From Hyphomonas sp. (GTDB lineage: Bacteria; Pseudomonadota; Alphaproteobacteria; Caulobacterales; Hyphomonadaceae), in the NCBI GenBank assembly GCA_020638455.1, contig JACKIK010000003.1, positions 508,631 to 572,630 on the forward strand: a DNA stretch of 64,000 nucleotides, read 5' to 3'. How positions within the stretch are numbered: position 1 is the first letter of the stretch; each line of letters opens with the position of its first letter. Below are positions 10,122 to 19,143 of the stretch, one piece after another. Position numbers and translations under genes: made by a program. The notes under the pieces were generated by a model. The model was given only the letters and a program-made list of their open reading frames with translations. It searched no databases and had not been told where the DNA came from.

Positions 10122-12202
10122 AAGGTTCCCTTCAGCTCGAAGACCGCAATCGGGCCGAAACGGCGCGTACGGTCCTCGATGCGCGCGACCGGACCCAGGC
10201 GGTTCACGTCGTAGATCTCCCGCCGGAAGCTGTCGGCCTGGTTCAGGAGGTTGCCGACCGCCAGTGTCGCCGTCATGCCGCGAAGATTCTTGCGCTCGAT
10301 GAACATGTAGGAATAGCCCGGCGGGTGGCTTTCACGTCCCGTTTCATTGAAGCGCCAGTATTTGTAAGGGCCATTGTTCTCGTACAGGCCGCCCCAGGCC
10401 CAATCCGTTCCCGGAATATCCTGGCGGAATTCGAGATTGAAGTAGTAAAGCTGGCTGTCATTGATCGGGCGCGTCTCGCCCGTCAGCGGGTCCGTCACTT
10501 CGGATATGTACCGTTCGGCAAAACTGCTCAGCTCCCCGCCCGGCACGCCGAGCCTGCCGAGCTTCAGGGTGCCGTCGAACGTCACGCCGACCTCCCAGGC
10601 CGAGTCGAGGTTGCCGGGCCCATCGCCATTGCCGATCGGGACGCGGTCCACGATGTCCTCGATATCGGAATAGTAGACTTTCACTGTCGCGGCGCCCCAG
10701 GACTTGTAGTCCTTTTCCGTCTGGATACTGAGCGTCCAGGCCTGCCGCGGCACGAGTTCGGCATTGCCTTCGTCGCTATTGTCGGCGCTCAGGTTAACCG
10801 AGGAAATGAAGTCGAAGAAGTCAAGCTGTCCGACTTCCCGCTCAAGACGCGTCGTCACCTTGAGCGTCGGATCCGCCTGCCAGGACAGGCTCGCAAAGCC
10901 CTTCGGCCGGGTGAATTTGCGCGCATTCGCATTGTCGCCCGACTGTGTCAGTTCGGAATATTCGGCGCCGAGAGAAACCTGCAGGCGCAGCCTCGGCGTC
11001 AGGGCGCGGCCATGCGTGACATTCGCTTCCCAGCGCACTTCCTCCACGCGGGAATTCGCGCCCGGCAGCGGGACGACCATCAGCGGCGCGCCATTGCTGG
11101 CAAGGCTGAGCTCAGCTTCCCCGTCGAGGAAGTTGAAGGCGTTCTCCAGCGAAACCTGCCAGTCGCGACCATCGCCGGCGGAAAGGGCATACTCGCCCCG
11201 CGCGATGTACTCGCCTTCGTCCACGGTCTGCAGGAAGCGCGACTGATCCAAGGCGGTGCCATCGAGGGTGCCCGCCGTGAAATTGCTGACAGTCGGGCTG
11301 TGCTCGCGCCGGATGAGCGCGATGCCTTTCAGCCGCCCGGGCCCGAGCCCGAATTCATAGTCGCCGCCGAACTCCGCGTTCCATTCGTCTTCGCCGCCGA
11401 GGTAGAGGCGCCGGCCTTCCGGCCTGTTCACGAGGAATGTTCTCGAGGTCTCTTTCTGGTCCCACTGCGAGATCCCGACCTTGCCGTTGAGGTTCGCCAC
11501 CACGCCGCTCGCCGGCTTCCATGCCAGAGATCCGGACACGGACGCCTTGTCGGCAATGTAGGTGAAATCCTCCTTGCGGCGCTCCAGCAGGAGCCCTGTC
11601 CCGTCCGTGATGGACTCCCAGCCGGCATTGGCACCGCGCTCAGGCAGGCTGTTGGCTTCGACGCTCCAGCTCAGTGCTCCGCGCCCGCCGGACAGGGTGA
11701 CGGCCCCTTCATGGAAATAAGGTGTCAGGTTCTCCCTCACGCGCGACTTCCAGCGCCAGGTTCCGGAAACCCCGCCTTCCCCATCCGTGATGACATTCAC
11801 GACCTGTCCGGACAGGCCCGGAATATCCAGCGTCGTGCCGTCGGCGAGGTCGATCCGCGTCACCTTGCTGGCGGGGATCCGGCCGAGCGCCGCCTCGGCG
11901 CCATTGGACTTGCCGGACACACGCTGTCCGTTGATCAGCACGTTGCCGTTGGCCTGGCCGAAGCCCCGCTGGCCGTCATCGTCACTCTGGATCGAGAAGC
12001 CCGGAATCCGGGCCACCATGTCGTAGGCGGTGCGCGGGCTGTACTGGGCGAAATCTTCCGGCACATAGCTCGTCGCCGAACTGGGCGGTGAGCCTGTGTC
12101 AGGCTCCGCGACCTCTACGTTAGCGCTAACTATCGCCATGGCGAGAACGGCGATGCTGGGCAATAGTCTACGGCTCGACGCCACGGGCGCTTCCTCCCTC
12201 AT
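10118..12202 (-). CDS. TonB-dependent outer-membrane receptor
   Basis: The 694-residue protein has a signal peptide, then a plug domain with the sequence YDMVARIPGFSI, NGQRVSGKSN and VTRIDLADG, and a long beta-barrel region ending in the aromatic ELKGTF typical of outer-membrane proteins. It should import a scarce ligand using TonB energy; the ligand cannot be told. The gene lies on the opposite strand between murB and ddl, breaking the division and cell-wall cluster. Its promoter contains a BlaI-type operator very like that of blaI at 44 kb (see the regulatory entry), which hints at control by envelope or beta-lactam stress. Confidence 0.9.
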   Translation of the reverse strand: MREEAPVASSRRLLPSIAVLAMAIVSANVEVAEPDTGSPPSSATSYVPEDFAQYSPRTAYDMVARIPGFSIQSDDDGQRGFGQANGNVLINGQRVSGKSNGAEAALGRIPASKVTRIDLADGTTLDIPGLSGQVVNVITDGEGGVSGTWRWKSRVRENLTPYFHEGAVTLSGGRGALSWSVEANSLPERGANAGWESITDGTGLLLERRKEDFTYIADKASVSGSLAWKPASGVVANLNGKVGISQWDQKETSRTFLVNRPEGRRLYLGGEDEWNAEFGGDYEFGLGPGRLKGIALIRREHSPTVSNFTAGTLDGTALDQSRFLQTVDEGEYIARGEYALSAGDGRDWQVSLENAFNFLDGEAELSLASNGAPLMVVPLPGANSRVEEVRWEANVTHGRALTPRLRLQVSLGAEYSELTQSGDNANARKFTRPKGFASLSWQADPTLKVTTRLEREVGQLDFFDFISSVNLSADNSDEGNAELVPRQAWTLSIQTEKDYKSWGAATVKVYYSDIEDIVDRVPIGNGDGPGNLDSAWEVGVTFDGTLKLGRLGVPGGELSSFAERYISEVTDPLTGETRPINDSQLYYFNLEFRQDIPGTDWAWGGLYENNGPYKYWRFNETGRESHPPGYSYMFIERKNLRGMTATLAVGNLLNQADSFRREIYDVNRLGPVARIEDRTRRFGPIAVFELKGTF

Positions 12203-12264
12203 TCCATTTGTTGCGTGGAAAGAGCGGCGCCCCCGCCCGACTTCCCCTCGTCGTTATTCGATAA

Positions 12265-12293
12265 TGACTACTGTTGTAGTCCAAAGCCGGCAA
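12265..12293 (-). promoter_or_regulatory. BlaI-type promoter/operator of the TonB receptor gene
   Basis: Read on the minus strand, TTGCCG (12293-12288) is followed by a 17-base spacer and TAGTCA (12270-12265). The dyad ACTACTGTTGTAGT (12267-12280 on the plus strand) overlaps the spacer and -10. The same geometry occurs at blaI: TTGnCG, 8 bases, CTACAA, 2 bases, GTAGT. The two operators match at 12 of 15 positions. BlaI/MecI proteins are known to bind TACA-N2-TGTA-like dyads. The arrangement lies 63 bases upstream of the receptor start. Confidence 0.55.
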
Positions 12294-12432
12294 GAGCCTG
12301 CTTCCTAACATTTTCGTTATCCGGCCCGCCGACGGCCGCGCCGCGGCCTCGCTTAAGCCCGTATTCACTGGCAGGACGGAGAAAATCCGGGAATTCAACG
12401 TGATTCCCGTCCGGCAGAAGGAGGACAGGCTG

Positions 12433-13341
12433 ATGAAACGCGTCGCAGTGATCTATGGCGGCTGGTCGTCCGAGCGGGACGTGTCGATTTCGTCCGGCAC
12501 GCAGATGCTGCGCGCCGCGGAGGCAGCCGGGTACGACGCCGTCGGCATCGATGCGGGGCGGAACCTGCCGGCCCAGCTGTCAGAGGTGAAGCCCGACGTG
12601 GTCCTGAACGGACTGCATGGTCCCTGGGGCGAAGATGGCTGCGTCCAGGGCCTGCTGGAGATCATGGACATCCCCTACTCCCATTCCGGCGTACTCGCTT
12701 CGGCGCTGGCCATGGACAAGTTGAAATCGAAAGCCGTCTACCGTTCGGCGGGGCTGCCTGTCGCGGAGGACAAGCGCGTCACCCGCGAGGAGGCCGCCGC
12801 CGCCCATGCCCTGAAGCCGCCTTATGTGGTCAAACCCGTCGCCGAAGGGTCCAGTTTCGGGGTCCTGATCGTCCGCGAAGGAGCTAACTCGCCGCCTAAG
12901 GAGCTGGATGCCGCGAACTGGCGCTATGGCGACTATCTCATGGCCGAGGAATTCATCCCCGGCCGGGAGCTCACAGTGGCCGTTCTGGGCGACCGGGCCC
13001 TCGCTGTCACCGAGATCACGACCTTAAGGGACTATTACGACTTTGATGCAAAATATTCTGCTGGAGGGTCGCATCATGTGATCCCGGCAGACCTGCCTGA
13101 ACACGTTACCCGGTCGGCGATGGATTTCGCGCTCCGGGCCCATCAGGCACTCGGCTGCAGGGGCGCGACGCGATCCGATTTTCGCTATGACGACAAGAGA
13201 GACCGGCTCGTGATCCTTGAGACCAATACACAACCCGGAATGACACCGACCTCGCTTGTCCCCGAGCAGGCCGCCTTCGTGGGCATGTCCTTCGAAGCGC
13301 TGGTCGCCTGGATGATCGAGGACGCTTCATGCCGAAGATAA
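12433..13341 (+). CDS. ddl: D-alanine--D-alanine ligase
   Basis: Ddl makes the D-Ala-D-Ala dipeptide of peptidoglycan with ATP. The 302-residue ATP-grasp protein shows IYGGWSSERDVS at the start, LHGPWGEDG, VKPVAEGSSFG, and ETNTQPGMTPTSLVPEQA, the last being the conserved metal- and substrate-binding end. The ATG at 12433 follows a very strong AGGAGGAC. It overlaps ftsQ by 13 bases and begins the ddl-ftsQ-ftsA-ftsZ run. The gene is divergent from the TonB receptor, and a BlaI-like operator lies 153 bases upstream of its start. Confidence 0.96.
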   Translation: MKRVAVIYGGWSSERDVSISSGTQMLRAAEAAGYDAVGIDAGRNLPAQLSEVKPDVVLNGLHGPWGEDGCVQGLLEIMDIPYSHSGVLASALAMDKLKSKAVYRSAGLPVAEDKRVTREEAAAAHALKPPYVVKPVAEGSSFGVLIVREGANSPPKELDAANWRYGDYLMAEEFIPGRELTVAVLGDRALAVTEITTLRDYYDFDAKYSAGGSHHVIPADLPEHVTRSAMDFALRAHQALGCRGATRSDFRYDDKRDRLVILETNTQPGMTPTSLVPEQAAFVGMSFEALVAWMIEDASCRR

Positions 13342-14195
13342 ACCGCAACCAGACCGTTCCGAAGCGCAGGCGCGAACCGATCACCTTCGTCGACGAGGTG
13401 ACGGGCGAGGAAGTGCGCGCCTCTTCCGTCCTGTTCGGCCTCGTGATGCTGATCGCCATCGTGGTCGCCACGGCGGCCTGGATGGGCGGGTCGATGTCGC
13501 AGATCGAGAACCGGTTCGCCGGCTTCATGGACGACAGCGCCCGCATGATGGGCGTCTCGGTCAACGAAGTTTCCGTGCTCGGCCTCGAACAGGACCCTGC
13601 CCTGCAGAACGAGATCCGCGCCGCCGCCATGATCGAGCCCGGCGAAAACATGTTCCGCGCCGACCCTTACGTCATCCGCCGCCGCGTCGAGGCCACCCGC
13701 AAGGTGCTGAACGTGCGCGTGCACCGCCTGTGGCCCGACCAGGTCGTGATCCTCGCCGATGCGGCCGAGCCGGTCGCCTTGTGGCATGACGGCGAGCGGT
13801 GGACCGTGGTCGACGGTCTCGGCCGCGTCATTCCGGACGAGCGCGCCGAAGATCATCCGAAGCTGGTCCGCGTCGCGGGCCGCGGCGCCCCGGAAGCCGT
13901 TCCCGGTCTCGTGAAGGCGCTTGCAGAAGCGCCGGATGTCTCCCCCGGCGTCGCCATCGCGACCCGGATCAACGACCGGCGCTGGGACATGCGCCTGATC
14001 TCCGGCGCCACGGTGCGCATGCCGGAAGACGCAAAGCTTCCCGGCGCGCTCGAGCGGCTCGCGAAGCTGCAGGTGCGCACGGCGCTGATGTATCGCCCGC
14101 TGAAGACGATCGACCTGCGCAATGCCGGCCGCGTGTACCTCGCGCCGCTGGTCGCGCCGGACTTCCAGGCACGCGATGAGGCCGTGCGCAGCTGA
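13329..14195 (+). CDS. ftsQ: Cell division protein FtsQ
   Basis: FtsQ is a bitopic inner-membrane divisome protein that links early and late division proteins. The 288-residue product has a basic cytoplasmic N-terminus, one membrane helix at about residues 34-52, a POTRA domain (about 70-140, with VSVNEVSVLG and VRVHRLWPDQVVI), and a beta domain with RWDMRLISGATVRMP. It overlaps ddl by 13 bases and its TGA shares one base with the ftsA ATG, so translation is coupled. Order and overlap are those of other alphaproteobacteria. Confidence 0.95.
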   Translation: MPKINRNQTVPKRRREPITFVDEVTGEEVRASSVLFGLVMLIAIVVATAAWMGGSMSQIENRFAGFMDDSARMMGVSVNEVSVLGLEQDPALQNEIRAAAMIEPGENMFRADPYVIRRRVEATRKVLNVRVHRLWPDQVVILADAAEPVALWHDGERWTVVDGLGRVIPDERAEDHPKLVRVAGRGAPEAVPGLVKALAEAPDVSPGVAIATRINDRRWDMRLISGATVRMPEDAKLPGALERLAKLQVRTALMYRPLKTIDLRNAGRVYLAPLVAPDFQARDEAVRS

Positions 14196-15490
14196 TGGCC
14201 ACGGTCCAGTCCCGTCGTGTTCCCCGCATCGGGAAGTCCCCGGCCGGCACGGTCGCGGCGCTGGACATCGGCTGTTCGAAGATCACCTGCCTGATCGGCC
14301 GCAATGACGGGCGCAGCCCACGCGGCTTCCGCATCCTCGGCGCCGGACGCCAGCAGTCGCGCGGCTTCACCGGCGGTACGATCACCGACATGGAAGGCCT
14401 TGAACGCGCGATCCGCCTCGCCGTCGAGGATGCCGAACGCGAAGCGGGCGAGCAGATCTCCAATGTGGTGCTTGGCATCACCGGGCAGAAGCTTTCCTGC
14501 ACACTGGTCACCGCCGCGATCGAAATCGGAAGCCGCGAGATCACCGCCAAGGACGTGAAGAAGGTCCAGGCCCAGGCGCTTGCCCAGGTGTCGACCAAGG
14601 GCGCAGAGCTGTTGGCTGCCTGGCCGGTGGCCTATCGTACCGAAGCCGAAGACGGCATCCGCGAGCCGCAGGGCATGTACGCACACGAGCTGGGCGTGCT
14701 GCTCTCCGTCGTGACTGCGCCGAAATCGGTGGTGAAGAACCTCGTCGAATGCGTCGGCCGGGCCCATCTCGGCGTTTCGGCGCTGGTCCCCTCCTCGATT
14801 GCGAGCGGCGCCGGCACGCTGATCGACGATGAAATCGAGAATGGCGCCATCTGCATCGACATGGGCGCCGGCGTCACCGCCGTTTCGGTCTATCTCAATG
14901 GATCGCCGGCCTGGCTGGGGCTCGTTCCCGTGGGCGGCGCGCATGTCACGGCCGACCTTGCCCAGGGCATCGGCACCACCTTCGCCGCTGCCGAGCGCCT
15001 GAAGAGCGTCTACGGCACCGCCAATCTCGAAGGCCCCGGCCTTGCGGAGCGGATCGAGGTGCCGCGCCTTGGCGATGATGGCCGCCTGCAGGCAGCACGC
15101 ATGGAGCGAGGCCAGCTGGCCGGGATCATCGCGCCGCGCGTCGAGGAGATTTTCGAGTTCGTGCAGAAAACGCTCGATTCGAGTGGTGTACGCCGCGTAC
15201 TCCCTCGTCGTATCGTGCTGACGGGCGGCGCATCCCTGCTGCCCGGTGCGCGTGAGGTCGCCGCACGTATCCTCAACGCCCCTGTTCGTCTCGGTAAGCC
15301 CACCAACGCAGAGTTTCTTGGAGAAACACTGGCAACGCCCGCTTTTTCCACAGCCGCTGGTCTGCTAATGTATTCGGAGTTGGGGTTTGCTGATGCGGCA
15401 AGGGCTGCCGCCGCATCGCGCAAGGACGGACCGGAGTCGAGAAGCGGCGTGGTGAACAAAGTGTTCCATTGGCTCGAAGAAAATTTCTGA
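14195..15490 (+). CDS. ftsA: Cell division protein FtsA
   Basis: FtsA is the actin-like protein that tethers FtsZ to the membrane. The 431-residue protein has the phosphate-binding ALDIGCSKITCLIGR near residue 25, the 1C-domain stretch around LGITGQKLSC, the second phosphate loop AICIDMGAGVTAVSVY, and RIVLTGGASLLPG of the adenosine motif. The end VVNKVFHWLEENF is an amphipathic helix of the kind that binds membrane. It is coupled to ftsQ by a one-base overlap and is followed after about 90 bases by ftsZ. Confidence 0.96.
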   Translation: MATVQSRRVPRIGKSPAGTVAALDIGCSKITCLIGRNDGRSPRGFRILGAGRQQSRGFTGGTITDMEGLERAIRLAVEDAEREAGEQISNVVLGITGQKLSCTLVTAAIEIGSREITAKDVKKVQAQALAQVSTKGAELLAAWPVAYRTEAEDGIREPQGMYAHELGVLLSVVTAPKSVVKNLVECVGRAHLGVSALVPSSIASGAGTLIDDEIENGAICIDMGAGVTAVSVYLNGSPAWLGLVPVGGAHVTADLAQGIGTTFAAAERLKSVYGTANLEGPGLAERIEVPRLGDDGRLQAARMERGQLAGIIAPRVEEIFEFVQKTLDSSGVRRVLPRRIVLTGGASLLPGAREVAARILNAPVRLGKPTNAEFLGETLATPAFSTAAGLLMYSELGFADAARAAAASRKDGPESRSGVVNKVFHWLEENF

Positions 15491-15578
15491 GCCGATTTCA
15501 CTCCACTTTACTGCTTATTAGCCGCAAGACGCCATGTTCCCCTCTCAGCGGGGGCCGTCTGTAGAGTGAGGGATGTCG

Positions 15579-17072
15579 ATGACGTATGAACTGAAGCCCA
15601 GGATCCTGGTCTTTGGCGTCGGCGGTGCCGGTGGCAACGCCGTCGACAACATGATCGAGGCGAACCTGCAGGGCGTCGAGTTCATCGTCGCCAATACGGA
15701 CGCGCAGGCGCTCGAACGCTCGCGAGCCGACATCAGGATCCAGCTCGGCCCTGTCACCACGTCCGGCCTCGGCGCGGGCGCGCGCCCCGAAATCGGTGAG
15801 AAGGCTGCGGAAGAGAGCTATCAGGACATTCTGGGCCGCCTCGAAGGCGCCCATATGGTGTTTATCGCTGCCGGCATGGGCGGCGGCACCGGCACCGGCG
15901 CAGCGCCCGTGATCGCCCGCGCGGCGCACGAGCTCGGCATCCTCACCGTCGCCGTCGTGACCAAGCCGTTCGGCTTCGAAGGCAACCGCCGCATGAATGT
16001 CGCGGAGTCCGGGCTTGAGGCGATCCGCGCACATGTCGACACCATGATCGTGGTGCCGAACCAGAACCTGTTCCGCATCGCCAATGACCGCACCACCTTC
16101 GCCGACGCGTTCCGCATGGCCGATGACGTGCTGTATGCCGGCGTGCGCGGCATCACGGACCTGATGGTCATGCCGGGCCTCATCAACCTCGATTTCGCCG
16201 ATGTCAGCGCCATCATGCGCGGCATGGGCACCGCCATGATGGGCATGGGTGAAGCCAGCGGCGACACCCGCGCGCTCGACGCGGCACGCCAGGCCATCGA
16301 CAATCCGCTGCTGGACGAAGTGTCGATGAAGGGCGCCCGCGGCGTGCTGATCAACATCACCGGCGGCTATGACATGACCCTGTTCGAGCTGGACGAAGCC
16401 GCCAACGAGATCCGCCGCGAAGTCGACTCCGACGCCAATATCATTCTGGGCTCAGCCTTCGATCCGGAACTGGAAGGCCGTATCCGCGTGTCGGTCGTCG
16501 CTGCCGGCGTGCAGGCCGGCTTTGCCATGGGCGCCGGCGAGCGGCCGCAGGAGGCCGCGCCGGCAACGGTGCGCCAGCCCATCGCGGCCCCGGTGGAAGA
16601 GCCGGAACCGGAAGCCGAGCCGGAACCCCAATTCGAAGCCGAAGCGGAACAGGATGTCGCCGCCTTGGCTGAAACTGCTGACGACGCGAACGAAGATTAT
16701 GTGGACGAGGCCGGTGCGCTGCAGGACGAGCGCCCCGCCATCATCACCCACGGCCGCGCCGCAGCTTCTGCCACTCCCCTCCCCGAAGAGGAGGCCGTGA
16801 GTGAAGAAGGAGACAAAGACGTGAGCGCAGATTCCGTATTCTCCGCCCATCGCGACATTCCCGTGGAAGACAAACCGAGACAGGATGGCCGCAGCGCCGG
16901 CTTCGCCAACCTGTTTGGCTGGCGCCGCGCACCGCAGGGCGAAAACGACGACACGCCCGAACAGGCACGCGCGCCGATCGTGTCCTCGCCCGACGACCAT
17001 CCGGAGCCGGCTCCGTTCGACGATGCGGACCTCGAAATTCCGGCATTCCTGCGCCGCTCGGCCAATCACTGA
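15579..17072 (+). CDS. ftsZ: Cell division GTPase FtsZ
   Basis: FtsZ is the tubulin-like GTPase that forms the Z ring. The G-box AAGMGGGTGTGAAPVIA is intact, as are NTDAQAL and the T7 loop NLDFADV. After the globular part (to about residue 315) comes an acidic, low-complexity linker of roughly 160 residues and the conserved C-terminal peptide LEIPAFLRR, which binds FtsA. Long linkers are usual in alphaproteobacteria. I prefer the ATG at 15579, six bases after GTGAGGG; the ATG at 15573 would sit directly on the ribosome binding site. Two hairpins follow the gene. Confidence 0.97.
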   Translation: MTYELKPRILVFGVGGAGGNAVDNMIEANLQGVEFIVANTDAQALERSRADIRIQLGPVTTSGLGAGARPEIGEKAAEESYQDILGRLEGAHMVFIAAGMGGGTGTGAAPVIARAAHELGILTVAVVTKPFGFEGNRRMNVAESGLEAIRAHVDTMIVVPNQNLFRIANDRTTFADAFRMADDVLYAGVRGITDLMVMPGLINLDFADVSAIMRGMGTAMMGMGEASGDTRALDAARQAIDNPLLDEVSMKGARGVLINITGGYDMTLFELDEAANEIRREVDSDANIILGSAFDPELEGRIRVSVVAAGVQAGFAMGAGERPQEAAPATVRQPIAAPVEEPEPEAEPEPQFEAEAEQDVAALAETADDANEDYVDEAGALQDERPAIITHGRAAASATPLPEEEAVSEEGDKDVSADSVFSAHRDIPVEDKPRQDGRSAGFANLFGWRRAPQGENDDTPEQARAPIVSSPDDHPEPAPFDDADLEIPAFLRRSANH

Positions 17073-17134
17073 CCGGGGCAGCAAAAAGCAGCGCCGCCCT
17101 GCGGATCTGTTACAAGAATAGTCAAACAAAATCA

Positions 17135-17158
17135 GGGCCATACCGCAAGGTACGGCCC
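17135..17158 (+). terminator. Hairpin after ftsZ (first of two)
   Basis: GGGCCATACC (17135-17144) pairs with GGTACGGCCC (17149-17158) around a GCAA tetraloop, with one A-C mismatch. It lacks a strong T-run, so it may be a Rho-linked or processing hairpin rather than a full terminator. Confidence 0.45.
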
Positions 17159-17165
17159 ATTCTGT

Positions 17166-17191
17166 AACACGGCGAAACAAGCCGTGTTTTG
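17166..17191 (+). terminator. Rho-independent terminator after ftsZ
   Basis: AACACGGC (17166-17173) and GCCGTGTT (17181-17188) form a perfect 8-bp stem with a 7-base loop, followed by a short T-rich tail. It lies about 95 bases past the ftsZ stop and before lpxC. Confidence 0.5.
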
Positions 17192-17254
17192 ATAAGCGCG
17201 GGGCCTGCGGTCAGATAGGCTGCAACTGATTGTGTCGTAGAAAGTTTTCCCGCC

Positions 17255-18166
17255 ATGGACATGCAGCAGACCATCGAGCGGCCCGCCATGTGCGCCGGCA
17301 TCGGCGTTCACAGCGGCGAAAAGTCCCGCCTGGTCCTGAAGCCCGCCACGGCCGGCACAGGCGTCGTATTCCGCCGGACGGACCTCACCGGCCGTGACGC
17401 GCTGATCCGCGCGCATGCCGAAAACGTCTCCGACACGCGGATGAACACCACCCTGTCGAACGAGGACGGTGTGTCGGTCGCCGTGGTGGAACACCTGATG
17501 GCGGCCGTCTCGGGCCTCGGCATCGACAACCTCCTTGTCGAGATCGACGGGCCGGAAGTGCCGATCATGGACGGATCGTCGGCGGTCTTCTGCGAGCTGC
17601 TGCTGCAGGCCGGGATCCGCACCCAGTCGGCATCGCGCCGGCGCATCCGCATCCTCGAAACCGTCGAGATCGTCGACGGGGAGAAGCGCGCCTCGCTCTC
17701 CCCTTCCCCGGACCAGCACCTGACCATGCGGGCCCGCATCGAATACGACAACAATGTCATCGGCATTCAGCAGATGGCCCTGCGCCTCGCGCCCGGCATG
17801 TTTGCCCGCAACCTCGCCTTTGCGCGGACCTACGGCTTCGCCCGCGACGTCGACATGCTGCGCAGCATGGGCCTCGCGCGTGGCGGCTCGCTCGACAATG
17901 CGGTCGTGGTCGACGGCGAAGAGATCATGAACCCGGAAGGCCTGCGCACGGAGGACGAATTCGTGCGCCACAAGATGCTTGACGCCGTCGGCGACCTGAT
18001 GCTGGCCGGCGCGCCGATTGCCGGCGCGTACGATGCCGTGCGTCCCGGCCACGCACTGAACAACCAGCTGGTGCGCAAGCTGCTGGCCACCCCTTCAGCC
18101 TGGTGCTGGGAGAGCGACGAGGCCGAAGCCGAGGCGAGCGGAGCCCGCGCCCGCGCTGCCCTCTAG
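17255..18166 (+). CDS. lpxC: UDP-3-O-acyl-N-acetylglucosamine deacetylase LpxC
   Basis: LpxC is the zinc enzyme for the committed step of lipid A synthesis. The 303-residue protein shows GIGVHSG, VEHLMAA (first zinc histidine), EIDGPEVPIMDGSS, ARTYGF, LDNAVVVD, and EFVRHKMLDAVGDL with a further zinc histidine and aspartate. GHALNNQL supplies the catalytic histidine region. Placement after ftsZ is conserved across proteobacteria. Two hairpins separate it from ftsZ, so it may have its own promoter in the 17192-17254 stretch. Confidence 0.96.
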   Translation: MDMQQTIERPAMCAGIGVHSGEKSRLVLKPATAGTGVVFRRTDLTGRDALIRAHAENVSDTRMNTTLSNEDGVSVAVVEHLMAAVSGLGIDNLLVEIDGPEVPIMDGSSAVFCELLLQAGIRTQSASRRRIRILETVEIVDGEKRASLSPSPDQHLTMRARIEYDNNVIGIQQMALRLAPGMFARNLAFARTYGFARDVDMLRSMGLARGGSLDNAVVVDGEEIMNPEGLRTEDEFVRHKMLDAVGDLMLAGAPIAGAYDAVRPGHALNNQLVRKLLATPSAWCWESDEAEAEASGARARAAL

Positions 18167-18299
18167 GCTGCCCTGCACATTACAGTTCGGAAAACGTCGG
18201 GCCGGCGCCCCATCCTGCCTGTGAAAGGTCCTTGGAAAAGCCTGTCAGTTCGGGCTAATCAGGTCCGGACGAAAATTGCAGTAGAGCGCGCCTGAGCCC

Positions 18300-19133
18300 A
18301 TGAAGCCTGCCAAGCCCATCGCCATCGCCCTGATTGCGGCCACTGTCGGTCTCACCGCGTGCCAGAGCCGGGCCAAGCGCCACGAAGAACTCGCTTATGT
18401 CGAGCGGCCAGTGGAACAGCTCTACAACCAGGCCGCGGAGAAGCTAGACAAGCGCAGCTATGCCGACGCCATCCTCCTGTTCAACGAGGTCGAGCGCCAG
18501 CACCCCTATTCCGAATGGGCACGCCGTTCGATGGTGATGACGGCCTACGCCAACTACAAACAGCACAATTACGATGAGGCGATCTCCGCCGCGCAGCGCT
18601 ATATCAGCCTGCACCCCGGCGGGTCGGAAGCGGCCTATGCCTACTACCTCGTCGCCATCAGCCAGTTCGAGCAGATCGTCGACGTTGGCCGCGACCAGGG
18701 CACCACCGAACAGGCCAAGACGGCCCTGCAGGATATCCTGCGCCGTTTCCCCGACAGCGAATATTCGCGCGATGCCCAGATCAAGCTGGACATGGTCAAT
18801 GACCAACTCGCCGGCAAGGAAATGACGATCGGCCGCTGGTACCTGCGCTCGAACCAGACCCTTGCCGCCATCAACCGCTTCCGCACCGTTGTCGAGACTT
18901 ATGACCGCACCTCTCACACGGAAGAAGCGCTCTATCGCCTTGTCGAGGCCTACCTCTCGCTCGGCATGCGCCCGCAGGCCACCGAAGCGGCCGCCGCGCT
19001 GGGCTATAACTATCCGGACTCGGACTGGTATCGCATGGCCTACACGCTGATGACGTCTGAAGGCGTGCCGCTGGAGCAGGCCTCTGCACCGAAGCGCACC
19101 CTGCTGCAGAAGATCATTCCCGGCGGCAAGTAA
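18300..19133 (+). CDS. bamD: Outer membrane protein assembly factor BamD (ComL)
   Basis: BamD is the essential lipoprotein of the BAM complex that inserts beta-barrel proteins into the outer membrane. A signal peptide ends in the lipobox LTAC (Cys21). The rest is five TPR-like repeats, including YNQAAEKLDKRSYADAILLF, YDEAISAAQRYI and TALQDILRRFPDSEY. The 277-residue length fits. It follows lpxC at 133 bases and ends 10 bases before the convergent ligA, an order common in alphaproteobacteria (ftsZ-lpxC-bamD-recN-ligA). Confidence 0.94.
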   Translation: MKPAKPIAIALIAATVGLTACQSRAKRHEELAYVERPVEQLYNQAAEKLDKRSYADAILLFNEVERQHPYSEWARRSMVMTAYANYKQHNYDEAISAAQRYISLHPGGSEAAYAYYLVAISQFEQIVDVGRDQGTTEQAKTALQDILRRFPDSEYSRDAQIKLDMVNDQLAGKEMTIGRWYLRSNQTLAAINRFRTVVETYDRTSHTEEALYRLVEAYLSLGMRPQATEAAAALGYNYPDSDWYRMAYTLMTSEGVPLEQASAPKRTLLQKIIPGGK

Positions 19134-19143
19134 GCGGCGCGCG

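Noticed and set aside
15491..15578. CtrA site (TTAA-N7-TTAA) in the ftsZ upstream region
   Set aside because: The ftsA-ftsZ gap has A/T-rich words but no match to the full CtrA box.
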